From an archaeon (lineage in GTDB: Archaea; Asgardarchaeota; Thorarchaeia; Thorarchaeales; Thorarchaeaceae), in the NCBI GenBank assembly GCA_024275415.1, contig JAJRZD010000077.1:1-48585 (forward strand): a DNA stretch of 48,585 nt, in the 5' to 3' direction. Under the pieces are notes generated by a model, which did not search any database, was not told the DNA's origin, and saw only the letters and a list, made by a program, of their open reading frames with translations. Positions 33,828 through 42,588 of the stretch are shown here, in pieces. Every line of letters starts with the position of its first letter. Position 1 is the first letter of the stretch. Made by a program: the position numbers and the translations under genes.

Positions 33828-34805
33828 ATGGAACGAAGAAAGACGTTTGCTATCATGCTAACTGTGGTTGTGATCTCCTCAATTGCGTTGGTCGCGCTGT
33901 GGTATCCCCCTTCACAGACGCCCACAGTCCGGATTGGTTATCTCTCTCAGGATTTGCATCAACTGGCACTCCGTGTGGCCATAGTGAATGGCTGGTTTGC
34001 AGAAGAGGGCATTGATGTGGAACTCCTCGTGTTCCAGAATGGGGGTTATGAGATGACCGGATTCCAAGCAGGACAAATCGATATGGGCTATTTGGGCGTT
34101 GCGCCTGCACTTGTGAAGAGTATCAATGCAGGGATTAACATCACCGTACTTGCCGCCGCGAACCTTGAGGGGTCATCAATCGAGGTTCTAAAGTCCGAAT
34201 ACGATGCGGGTAGGATAACAGAGGTTGCGGATCTTGCAGGAAAGACCATCTACCAACCAGGCCCATCAACCGTACAGAATTTCTTGATCCGATTGGCACT
34301 GAACCAGTCAGGCCTTGGTGTGGATGATGTAAGTCTTTCAACTACCGCTGTGCAAAACATGGCCGACCTTCTCACACCTGACGCCCCGGCATACATAGCA
34401 TGGGAGCCTTTTCCTTCGCTTTCGAAGTACGAGAACATCACTGTGCCACTATTGCTGTCTGGTGACATCTGGCCACAGCATCCATGTTGCGTTCTTGCAA
34501 CAAACTCCATTTTTGCCCAAGACCATCCTGACCTAGTGCAGAAAGTAGTCGATATTCATGTGCGTGCAGAGTTGTGGATTGGCAATCACCCCGAGGAGGC
34601 ACTGGCTATTGCTGTCGATTGGCTGGGTATCGACGAAACGCCTGTTTCCACTGCCTTTGACAGGATCACCTACAATCACACACTCAATGTGGATGGTGTG
34701 GAAAAGTATCTTGATTTCCTCATTGACCAAGGGATTGTATCGATGAATGCTGCCGAGGCATCGACATTCCTTGCATCATTCATCAACCTAGATTATCTTG
34801 GATGA
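33828..34805 (+). CDS. ABC importer substrate-binding protein, NMT1/SsuA-like
   Basis: A 325-residue lipoprotein-free binding protein. A basic start and one hydrophobic segment (about 6-25) anchor or export it. The two-lobe NMT1/SsuA fold is evident: VRIGYLSQDLHQLALRVAIVNGWFAEEGIDVELLVF, then MTGFQAGQIDMGYLGVAPALV and the DLAGKTIYQPGPS block. Relatives bind sulfonates, nitrate or thiamine precursors; the substrate here is unknown. ATG 33828 is preferred, with GGAG upstream; ATG 33795 is also in frame. Its stop overlaps the permease start by four bases (ATGA). Confidence 0.88.
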   Translation: MERRKTFAIMLTVVVISSIALVALWYPPSQTPTVRIGYLSQDLHQLALRVAIVNGWFAEEGIDVELLVFQNGGYEMTGFQAGQIDMGYLGVAPALVKSINAGINITVLAAANLEGSSIEVLKSEYDAGRITEVADLAGKTIYQPGPSTVQNFLIRLALNQSGLGVDDVSLSTTAVQNMADLLTPDAPAYIAWEPFPSLSKYENITVPLLLSGDIWPQHPCCVLATNSIFAQDHPDLVQKVVDIHVRAELWIGNHPEEALAIAVDWLGIDETPVSTAFDRITYNHTLNVDGVEKYLDFLIDQGIVSMNAAEASTFLASFINLDYLG

Positions 34806-35674
34806 AGCAAAGCGACAGACACAAAAGCACACTACAATTTGCCGATTCGAGCACAATGAACGAGAGGATCACGAGATTGAAGAATGGTGTTCCCCGCCCG
34901 ATGGATGTGCTACTGAAAGGTATCATCCCTCTCGTGATCCTGTTGTTTCTCTGGCAGACAATCCTTGCCATTGCCACCTCAAATCTATCGAAGCCATTGG
35001 GACTCCCCGATGTTGTTTCCTCCTTTATCGAGCTCGTTATTGAAGGGGACACGGAGGGTTATACTCTCGCCGAGCATGCTGCATTGAGCTTGTATAGGGT
35101 TTCACTGGGATTCCTTGCCGCATTTCTCACTGCATGTCCTCTCGGTATCGCCATTGGACGATACAAGATTGCCGATGCTATCATTGGTCCAGTAGTCGAG
35201 GCCATGCGACCGATTCCCCCCATTGCATGGATCCCCATATCGATTCTGCTCTTCAGGTCGAACTTCACAGGCGCGCAGGTCTTCATTATCTGGGTCGGGG
35301 CTTTCTTTCCCATCCTTCTCAACACCAATGCAGGGGTGAAACGGACTAAGCCAGTCCATTTGGATGTAGCAAGTACATTCGGGGCGACAGAAATGCAGGT
35401 TCTTACAAAAGTGGTTCTGCCATCGGCCGCCCCTGAGATATTTGCAGGCCTTCGCATCGGCTTTGGCATCGGGTGGATGTGTCTTGTTGCTGCAGAGATA
35501 ATTGGAGGCGGTCTGGGACTTGGATATCTTGTCCTCCAAACCGAACAACTGGGTCTTATCGGACAGACAATTTCTGCCATGATCGTGATTGGTGCTATTG
35601 GCTTCTTATTCAGCTATGTTTTCCTCAAGGCTGAGAGGCATCTCCTGCGGTATCGAGAAGAAATATCCGTGTGA
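34802..35674 (+). CDS. ABC importer permease, SsuC/TauC-like
   Basis: A 290-residue membrane protein with six segments. The EAA-type coupling loop is GATEMQVLTKVVLPSAAPEIFAGLRIGFGIGW, the signature of BPD_transp_1 permeases of the nitrate/sulfonate/taurine group. A charged 40-residue N-terminal tail precedes the first segment. It overlaps the binding-protein gene by four bases, so the two are translated together. The cognate ATPase gene lies head-on, with only two bases between the stop codons. Confidence 0.9.
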   Translation: MKQSDRHKSTLQFADSSTMNERITRLKNGVPRPMDVLLKGIIPLVILLFLWQTILAIATSNLSKPLGLPDVVSSFIELVIEGDTEGYTLAEHAALSLYRVSLGFLAAFLTACPLGIAIGRYKIADAIIGPVVEAMRPIPPIAWIPISILLFRSNFTGAQVFIIWVGAFFPILLNTNAGVKRTKPVHLDVASTFGATEMQVLTKVVLPSAAPEIFAGLRIGFGIGWMCLVAAEIIGGGLGLGYLVLQTEQLGLIGQTISAMIVIGAIGFLFSYVFLKAERHLLRYREEISV

Positions 35675-35676
35675 TA

Positions 35677-36474
35677 CTAACTCGCTAGAACCTTCTCCTG
35701 TTCTGCTCTCAAGACCTCAAGGATTTGGGCACGAAACACACGACTCTCACTGCTTGCACGTATTCTTGGTCGTGGCAGGTCTATGTCGTACTCTGCAATT
35801 ATTCGTGCTGGCGCATTGCTCAACATGAGAATCCTGTCAGACATGAAGACAGCTTCGTCTACATTATGAGTCACGAACAGGATTGTGGAGCCGGTTTCTT
35901 CCCAAACCCGAAGGAACTCCTCCTGTAAATGATTCCTTGTCTGTGCATCCAGATTCGAGAAGCCCTCGTCTGAAGCTAGGACATCTGGGCTCACTATCAA
36001 ACTTCTTGCCATCTCAGTCTTACGCGCCTGTCCCCCCGAGATCTCATGGGGATAGTGTTCCTCAAGTCCTTTGATTCCCACAAGATCCATCATTCGGTCA
36101 GAAAGCATTTTTCGTTCGGCTGGCTTCATACCTTTCAGGGCAAGCCCAAACTCAATGTTACTTCGCACATCCAGCCATGGATACAGGGATTCCTGTTGGA
36201 ATATGACCGCAACACGATTGTGTCCCAGTTCTGTTTCTTGACCGTCGATTAGTATTTTCCCCGCATCTGGCTTCATCAGTCCAGCGATGATTTTGAGCAA
36301 TGTCGTCTTGCCACATCCTGATGGTCCAAGAATGCTAAGAAATTCCTTCTCTTTGACCTCAAAGCTGATATCATCCAACACGAGCTTCTTTCCGTTCTCT
36401 CCATTTTCATAGGATTTGGTGATGTTCCGAACAGAAAGCTTGGCCACACTTTGCACCTGATTGCTGTCCCCCAT
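35677..36474 (-). CDS. ABC importer ATPase, SsuB/TauB-like, on the opposite strand to its partners
   Basis: A 265-residue ATPase. Walker A is GPSGCGKTT, the Q-loop QQESLYPWLDV, the signature EISGGQARKTEMARSL, and the H-loop VTHNVDEAV. Walker B is altered: it ends ASDEGFSNLD, with Gly for the usual Pro after the Glu, and Ala-Ser before the Asp. The catalytic Glu is present, so activity is likely. It should power the permease at 34802-35674. ATG 36474 is used; a GTG at 36447 with AGGTG six bases upstream is a good alternative, given a TATA-like box near 36486. The promoter region is shared with the divergent propeller-GTPase gene. Confidence 0.9.
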   Translation of the reverse strand: MGDSNQVQSVAKLSVRNITKSYENGENGKKLVLDDISFEVKEKEFLSILGPSGCGKTTLLKIIAGLMKPDAGKILIDGQETELGHNRVAVIFQQESLYPWLDVRSNIEFGLALKGMKPAERKMLSDRMMDLVGIKGLEEHYPHEISGGQARKTEMARSLIVSPDVLASDEGFSNLDAQTRNHLQEEFLRVWEETGSTILFVTHNVDEAVFMSDRILMLSNAPARIIAEYDIDLPRPRIRASSESRVFRAQILEVLRAEQEKVLAS

Positions 36475-36530
36475 TTGCTCGTTATATATTGTACTTTCTA
36501 TGAACAGGCTAGCAAACTAAAAAAGGGTGG

Positions 36531-38921
36531 ATGTTGAAGCTGATATCAGGTTCGGATGTAATATTAGACCATATTCATGAGATCTTGGATGCTTATCGAA
36601 CCATACGGAGCTGCAAAGAAGTGATATCTCCGCGTATACTGTTTGAAATTGAAGACGAGCTAAGTACAAGTGCTATTGCTGTTGGGGATGTTACTGGATC
36701 TGGTTCATCTGAGTTATTGACAGGTGGCCGTGATGGAGTCATTAGACTATATAATGCGACAAGTACAGAAACCCAACTTCTTGCTCAATGTGATGTGACA
36801 GGTGCCATCCTATCTATCAAGATAGCCGATGCCAATAACGATGGCACGATGGAGATTGTCCTTGGTCGTAGCGTTGGACCTGGGGAACAACCTGGTACTT
36901 CTGGTACTGTGCAGGTCTATCGCTACACGCCAAGTGGGATATTAGAGCTTCTTGCAGAGTATGCTATAGATCGATTTGTCACTACCGTCGTGGTCACTGA
37001 TGTCACCGGCGATGGAAAGAACGAGATTGTCGCTGGAGGGAGCGACATGACTCTCAGGGTTCTTAGCCTTAGTCCTGACAACACACTCACTGAGCTGTCA
37101 AAGAAGGTGCTCGATGATATGCCAATCGCGATTGGCACCTCTGATGTGATCGGTGATGAGATTGACGAGATTGTCACGGGGAACCGTGATGGGTCTCTCC
37201 GCATATTCAAATTATCCAATGGCACCCTAGACCAAATTGAAGCACTGGAACTTCCAAGCCCAGTCATCTCGATATCTTCTGGGGATCTTCTCGGAGACCG
37301 TAAGATGGAGCTTGGAGTTGTGACTCATGATGGATCGATTCGGATTTACATAAATGAAGAAAGCAAGTTGGAATTGTTCTCCGAGCTCTCCAATGTCAAT
37401 GCACTATCTATCCGGATGGCGGAGCTGAATGCTGACCACATGGACGAGGTTGTAGTGGCTACATCTGATTCCAAGGTTATCTTCTACAACCTGTACATGG
37501 CAGAACTCCAACAAATTGGTGAAGTCGATATTGGATCTAAGATACTAGCGTTGTCAGTAGGCGATGCCACAGGAGATGACATGAAAGAAATCTTGACAGG
37601 CATCTCTGACGCCCCCCTTAAGGTCATCAAGGGTCTCTACCAACTGATACCTAAATTCGAGATAATTACAGAATCTGCATCTAGTACAGAAATGAATGGT
37701 AGACTGACGGTGATCAATGTAAGTGATTCGCCTGTGCAGGGCGTGACTGGGAAGATCTATTGGTTTCCCAAAGCAAGCCTTGAAGTTGATCCCCAGCAGA
37801 TCCACTTCGATATAGGTCCCAAGGAAACTCGGATGATTGATATCCGTTTAATCCCACGCGAGCAAGGCAGCGCAGTGATTCGACCAATCGTGCTGATGTG
37901 GACAGGTGACGATGGGAAAGTGAACCAAGTCACCACTCCTGAAACCGCTATCCTTGTAGATGAAGAGATGGTTCGAGCTGCTCCTGCCGCAACCCCTCCC
38001 GTTACCATACGCGCCGCTGAAACTATTATTGATCGAGATACGCCTCTTGAGTCAATTGAGGTGGAAGGGACTGGATTTGGTTCAGTCCTGTCCTCTGTTG
38101 GTGCCAAGAAAGTTCAGATAAAGACATCCAGCGGCTCATCGGAGTCCCTCAAAGAAGCTGAACGCCTTCTTGACCAGCTGTTTGGAGAAACATCCACTGC
38201 AACTGTGGATGAAGAGGTATCAGGTACTACCGGTGCAGCAACCGAAGCCGTCCCAGTAGTCGAAGAGAAACCCCCTGTAGAAGGGGTCGAGAGTTCGTTG
38301 GTAGCAGAGATTCGTTCCCGTCTTCCCAAACCCATGCGCCCTGGTGCAGATTCGGACTCGTATAGCTACCTGTTTAAGACCATGATAATTGGTGAGGGTG
38401 CTGTTGGAAAAACGGCACTCGTGAACCGATATACCACAGGAGCCTTCGAAACTGACTACAAGACCACCATCGGTTCTCAGTTCGCAGTGAAGCTCACACA
38501 CATATCACCTCCCGAAGAGCAGTATTCTGTTGGCATCAAAGTACAGGCGTGGGATGTTGCAGGACAGGCCCGATTCAAAGCAGTTCGGAAGATGTACTAC
38601 AGTGGTGCGGCTGGGGTAATCCTTGTGTTCGACGTAACACGGCGTAGATCCTTCCAAGAGTTGACCAAATGGGTTCAAGAAGCCGACGAATCCATTGGGA
38701 TGCGCGTGCCTATGATCTGTGTAGGTAATAAGATTGACCTGCCCGACCGCGCGGTGCCTTCTGCAGAAGCCAAAGAATGGGCTGAATCCCAAGGATTCCT
38801 GTATATGGAAAGCAGCGCAAAGACTGGAGAGGGTGTGGCTGATATGTTCACGGTGCTCTCCGAGATGATGTGGCGAGAAGCAAAGGAATCTGCTGAGGCA
38901 AAGAAAAAGGGGAAAAAATAA
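36531..38921 (+). CDS. Seven-repeat beta-propeller fused to a Rab-like GTPase
   Basis: A 796-residue fusion. Residues 40-370 hold seven repeats of about 45 residues, each with a D-x-x-G-D/S-x-x-x-E turn and a short strand block (VGDVTGSGSSELLTGGRDG; VTDVTGDGKNEIVAGGSD), which makes a seven-bladed FG-GAP-like propeller. A beta-sandwich follows (about 372-465: MNGRLTVINVSDSPVQGVTG, then KETRMIDIRLIP), then a Pro/Glu/Thr-rich linker (about 465-610). Residues 612-783 are a complete GTPase: GEGAVGKTA, a Thr in YKTTIGS, DVAGQARF, NKID, SSAKTGEG. The end is a Lys-rich tail, with no Cys for prenylation. The order propeller, appendage sandwich, linker recalls BBS and coat proteins, but that is inference. 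ATG 36531 is used. Confidence 0.9.
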   Translation: MLKLISGSDVILDHIHEILDAYRTIRSCKEVISPRILFEIEDELSTSAIAVGDVTGSGSSELLTGGRDGVIRLYNATSTETQLLAQCDVTGAILSIKIADANNDGTMEIVLGRSVGPGEQPGTSGTVQVYRYTPSGILELLAEYAIDRFVTTVVVTDVTGDGKNEIVAGGSDMTLRVLSLSPDNTLTELSKKVLDDMPIAIGTSDVIGDEIDEIVTGNRDGSLRIFKLSNGTLDQIEALELPSPVISISSGDLLGDRKMELGVVTHDGSIRIYINEESKLELFSELSNVNALSIRMAELNADHMDEVVVATSDSKVIFYNLYMAELQQIGEVDIGSKILALSVGDATGDDMKEILTGISDAPLKVIKGLYQLIPKFEIITESASSTEMNGRLTVINVSDSPVQGVTGKIYWFPKASLEVDPQQIHFDIGPKETRMIDIRLIPREQGSAVIRPIVLMWTGDDGKVNQVTTPETAILVDEEMVRAAPAATPPVTIRAAETIIDRDTPLESIEVEGTGFGSVLSSVGAKKVQIKTSSGSSESLKEAERLLDQLFGETSTATVDEEVSGTTGAATEAVPVVEEKPPVEGVESSLVAEIRSRLPKPMRPGADSDSYSYLFKTMIIGEGAVGKTALVNRYTTGAFETDYKTTIGSQFAVKLTHISPPEEQYSVGIKVQAWDVAGQARFKAVRKMYYSGAAGVILVFDVTRRRSFQELTKWVQEADESIGMRVPMICVGNKIDLPDRAVPSAEAKEWAESQGFLYMESSAKTGEGVADMFTVLSEMMWREAKESAEAKKKGKK

Positions 38922-38926
38922 CCAAC

Positions 38927-39538
38927 TCAGGCCGTTCCTCTGGAGAGATTCCTCCCCATCTTCAATCCCGCGTCGAATGCCACTCGGTTTGGTCCTGTCA
39001 GCCCGACAATCTGCATGATGCCATGTTGGATGTCTTCAACCGAAAGCGGTAATCTATCCAGCCCTGCGAGGGCCCCGAGCATATAGACATTCAGTACTCT
39101 GTGTGTTCCAATCTGGTCAAGGAAAGGCGTTGTGTCGATGGCATAGACCTCACCACAGATATCCTCAAGAGAAGTGGCAATGGTTTCAATTTCCGGATAG
39201 GTATGCTCTTTTGAGGATGTGGCTGGACTGTGGATTGGTTCCATACTGAACACGGCTTGTGTCCTTTTTGAGCCGTATTGAACCGCAGCACGCAAACATT
39301 CAAGGGGCTCCATTCCAATTATCAGGTCTGCGTTTCCTCGCGGGATTAGAGGTCCTAGGTCGATGTCCGAGATTCGCAGATGCGTGAGAACACTCCCACC
39401 CCTCCTAGAAGCACCGAAAGTATCACCAAGAACTGGACGTTTTCCATTCCGGAACGCTGCAAGGGCGATGGATCTCCCACAAACAATGTTCCCCTGTCCA
39501 CCAACCCCAGCTATGAGAATGTTATAGGATTCTACCAA
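38927..39538 (-). CDS. iorB: Indolepyruvate:ferredoxin oxidoreductase, beta subunit
   Basis: A 203-residue subunit of the gamma-type 2-oxoacid oxidoreductase fold: YNILIAGVGGQGNIVCGRSIALAAF, then VLGDTFGASRRGGSVLTHLRIS. With IorA it oxidises aryl pyruvates from aromatic amino acids to aryl-CoA, reducing ferredoxin. The likely start is TTG 39538, since GGAGG of the iorA 3' end lies seven bases before it; the frame is open further upstream, but that overlaps iorA. The gene ends six bases before the stop codon of the propeller-GTPase gene on the other strand. Confidence 0.88.
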   Translation of the reverse strand: MVESYNILIAGVGGQGNIVCGRSIALAAFRNGKRPVLGDTFGASRRGGSVLTHLRISDIDLGPLIPRGNADLIIGMEPLECLRAAVQYGSKRTQAVFSMEPIHSPATSSKEHTYPEIETIATSLEDICGEVYAIDTTPFLDQIGTHRVLNVYMLGALAGLDRLPLSVEDIQHGIMQIVGLTGPNRVAFDAGLKMGRNLSRGTA

Positions 39539-39540
39539 TA

Positions 39541-41424
39541 TCACTCCTCCCGTATTATCGCTCCATGTGGGCAAACCGTGATGCAGGCTCCACATCTGAT
39601 GCATGCATATTCAATCACACTCGCATAATGGGCCATCCCATTCCAATCCAATGCGGGACATGCGAATCCATCAACACAGATCCTGCATTTCTCCCCCCAG
39701 CATATTCTCTCGTTCACAACAATAGGTGCAAGAATATCTCTTTCATGCCGTCCTTCTTTCAGACGACAAATGCTTTTCATCAAGAGCACCTTCAGCCCTT
39801 TTGTCTTGATGACCCTGTGAAGAGTTTCAATGATTTGGTCGATATCTGTAGTGTCAACGGTTTCGAACACATCAGGTTCCAATGCTCTGACAATCTTCTC
39901 GATGCTAACGAGAGTCCTACCTCCTTTTGTAGCCTGCGCCCCTGGATGCATCTGGAATCCAGTCATGGCGGTGGTTGCATTGTCCAAGATGAGGAATGTG
40001 ATATCAGCATTCATATGGCGTGCGTTGACAAGTCCCGGGATACAGGCATGAAAGAATGTGGAATCTCCCGCGACCGCAATGACTTTCTTTTTGAACCCGA
40101 ATCGGTGCAGTTGTCCCAGTCCCGATGCTGTTCCGATACCTGAGCCCATCGCCTGCATGGTATTCATTGCCTCGTCATAGAACACTCCCAATGAATAACA
40201 ACCTATATCACCAGCAACAATGATGTTGTCGTTGAGGCGTTTTCGCAACTTGCGGATCGCCCAGTACACATTGCGATGAGTACATCCTGCACAGAACGTC
40301 AGGGGTCTCGGCACCAATAATCGAGAGGCTTTTTTCCTCGCTCGCTCGTCCGGACTCGCTTGGGCTCTTACCGGCTGATTCAACACTTCTGATAGTGCAT
40401 CAATGACAATATCGGTATTCAGCTCGCCGAAGGCTGGAACTACTCCGTTCCTTTTCCCGTAAAACTCGATGTTGCCCAAAACGTCATTTTGTGACTTGTT
40501 CTTTGCATAGGCTGCGAGGATCTGTTCCTCTATGAAAGGATCCACTTCCTCCAGAAAAAGAACCCGACTGCTGTCTTGGAGCCATCCCATTATCGTCTTT
40601 TCCGGAATTGGGTGAGTAGTCACTAGCTTGGCAATGGATACTGGTATCTGATGAAACGCGCTTTTTGCTTCCAATCCATATCTAAATGACACACCACTGG
40701 CTATTATCAGGATCTCCGATCCTTCTATACGTTGGATCATGTTGTCGGCCAGTGATTCGAACTCATCTACAATCTTATCACGGACACCTATGAGCTCACC
40801 ATGCCTTATATGTGGGTTCGGGACGTTGTAGAGCCTCTCAGGGATTTCGTCTGATGCATGAATTTCACTCTTTGTCAGATTCGGTAATTCAACAACAGCA
40901 CTTGAATGGCTTAGTCGGGTCGTACTTCTGACTATGACCGGTATTTGGTATCTCTGTGATATCCCGAAAGCAATTCTTGTAAGATCCTTAGCTTCTTGAC
41001 ATGATGTAGGTTCTAGCAGTGGGAGATATGATGCCTTGGCGTAGAATCTCGAGTCCTGCTCGTTGCTGGAACTATGACCTCTAGGGTCATCGCAGACCAC
41101 AATGACCAATCCACCAGGACCACTCCCTGATAGGTTGAGATTGAGAAGGAAATCCGCTGCAACATTCAGCCCCAATGATTTCATTGGACATATAGCAGGG
41201 ATACCCGCCCAGCTGGCGCCAGCACACGCTTCAAGTGCCACTTTCTCATTCGTGCTCCATTCCACGTAAATTCCACGTTCTTCTGCAACCTTCTCAAGCT
41301 CGGATACTATCTCTGTTGAGGGTGTTCCAGGATACGATGCACAAAAGCCCACTCCCGCCTCTAGTGCGCCTTGTGCGATGGACTCGTTGCCGCTCAGTAA
41401 CACAGACGGGATCCTGTCACTCAT
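39541..41424 (-). CDS. iorA: Indolepyruvate:ferredoxin oxidoreductase, alpha subunit
   Basis: A 627-residue TPP enzyme. The N-terminal part has the PorA-like pyrimidine domain (CASYPGTPSTEIV and CAGASWAGIPAICPMKSLGLN). The C-terminal part has the TPP site GDIGCYSLG and VAGDSTFFHACIPGLVNARH. The end carries two Cys clusters: CRICVDGFACPAL and CIRCGACITVCPHGA, ferredoxin-like 4Fe-4S sites. This matches the archaeal IorA length. It is followed directly by iorB. ATG 41424 is used. The pair serves fermentation of aromatic amino acids. Confidence 0.93.
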   Translation of the reverse strand: MSDRIPSVLLSGNESIAQGALEAGVGFCASYPGTPSTEIVSELEKVAEERGIYVEWSTNEKVALEACAGASWAGIPAICPMKSLGLNVAADFLLNLNLSGSGPGGLVIVVCDDPRGHSSSNEQDSRFYAKASYLPLLEPTSCQEAKDLTRIAFGISQRYQIPVIVRSTTRLSHSSAVVELPNLTKSEIHASDEIPERLYNVPNPHIRHGELIGVRDKIVDEFESLADNMIQRIEGSEILIIASGVSFRYGLEAKSAFHQIPVSIAKLVTTHPIPEKTIMGWLQDSSRVLFLEEVDPFIEEQILAAYAKNKSQNDVLGNIEFYGKRNGVVPAFGELNTDIVIDALSEVLNQPVRAQASPDERARKKASRLLVPRPLTFCAGCTHRNVYWAIRKLRKRLNDNIIVAGDIGCYSLGVFYDEAMNTMQAMGSGIGTASGLGQLHRFGFKKKVIAVAGDSTFFHACIPGLVNARHMNADITFLILDNATTAMTGFQMHPGAQATKGGRTLVSIEKIVRALEPDVFETVDTTDIDQIIETLHRVIKTKGLKVLLMKSICRLKEGRHERDILAPIVVNERICWGEKCRICVDGFACPALDWNGMAHYASVIEYACIRCGACITVCPHGAIIREE

Positions 41425-41538
41425 TGTGTACCCCTGCTAGAGTGCAGGCTCTTGGCTTGAAAACACTTTCGAGAACAAAGAAATCTCCCCATTGGTAAGA
41501 ATGAAAAGGAGTTTTGTATATCTGCACCGAGACAGGCT

Positions 41539-42588
41539 ATGGCATCTGTGAATAAGATTGACTCACTGCTTTCGATATCCCATGACAAGGATGTGGACGG
41601 TCTGTGCTCTGCAGCTATTGTCTGGCGTTATGCCGAGAAGAAGGGACTGAAGCACGATGTCATGCTTACTGACTATGGTGGGTTCAATCAGGTCTTTTCC
41701 AAGGTTTCCCTGTACCGTAATACGCTCATTATCATCACAGATCTTGGCATGGACGAAGCCGAGCTGGACACGGTCAAGAACGGGCTCTCCCGTGCTGTCG
41801 CACAAGGCTGTAGAGTAGTCTGGCTGGATCACCATCAGTGGTCGCCTCGGTCTATAAAGGCTATCACTTCCTTAGAGAACAAACCCATTCTTCGAATAAA
41901 CCATGACCATTGTGCCGCTGAGATAGCATTCAAAGTCCTGATGCCAAAGGATCCAATCTCTGAGGAACTGGCAACGATTGCGCATGATACGGATTTTAAC
42001 CTCCGTCAAATTGAGGCAGCGAATATATTGACGGATGCTCTTTCAGTGGTTCGGTTCGGAGCGTTGGATAAAAAGGAGGATCTGCTAGATGCAATCTTTC
42101 CCCTGCTGGAAGCGCTAGCAAAGAACGGCATCAATGGCGTGTGGAACCCAGAATCACAGACTCTCCATGACCCACTTCTCTCGAAAAAGGTCGCTCATTA
42201 CCGTAAAGAGCGCCACAAGAAGATGAGGAAGGCAATCGCTGGGCATAATGATATGGAAATACACGGGAAACTAGTCCGTATCGTGGAGATTCCTCATGGC
42301 GTTACCACTACAGACCTTGGGACTTATATGGCTGAACCGAAGAATCTCAACAATGATGGTGGGAATCTCAAGGTTGCCGACTTGCTGATTACTGTTGGCC
42401 CCAGCGGAAAGCTTGGATTCAGGCGAGGGTCAGAAGAAGTTCTTTGCAATGCGGCAGCGAAGCTGTTCAATGGGGGTGGACATCCCTTTGCAGCAGGGGG
42501 CGAATGGGGGATGTATGAGGATTTTCAGGTTGTATGCACGGACATTTTCAATACTCTTTCAGAATCGCATGACTGGGTCGTTTCATGA
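41539..42588 (+). CDS. DHH-family phosphoesterase
   Basis: A 349-residue protein with the N-terminal DHH domain: SHDKDVDGLCSAAIVWR supplies the first metal ligands, TDLGMDEAEL the second, and WLDHHQWS the DHH triad. The C-terminal DHHA1 motif is GGGHPFAAGG near 315. Relatives include RecJ-like nucleases, nanoRNases and cyclic dinucleotide phosphodiesterases; which it is cannot be decided. A TATA-like TTGTATATC lies about 20 bases before ATG 41539, suggesting a leaderless message. Its end overlaps the end of the first regulator gene by six bases. Confidence 0.85.
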   Translation: MASVNKIDSLLSISHDKDVDGLCSAAIVWRYAEKKGLKHDVMLTDYGGFNQVFSKVSLYRNTLIIITDLGMDEAELDTVKNGLSRAVAQGCRVVWLDHHQWSPRSIKAITSLENKPILRINHDHCAAEIAFKVLMPKDPISEELATIAHDTDFNLRQIEAANILTDALSVVRFGALDKKEDLLDAIFPLLEALAKNGINGVWNPESQTLHDPLLSKKVAHYRKERHKKMRKAIAGHNDMEIHGKLVRIVEIPHGVTTTDLGTYMAEPKNLNNDGGNLKVADLLITVGPSGKLGFRRGSEEVLCNAAAKLFNGGGHPFAAGGEWGMYEDFQVVCTDIFNTLSESHDWVVS

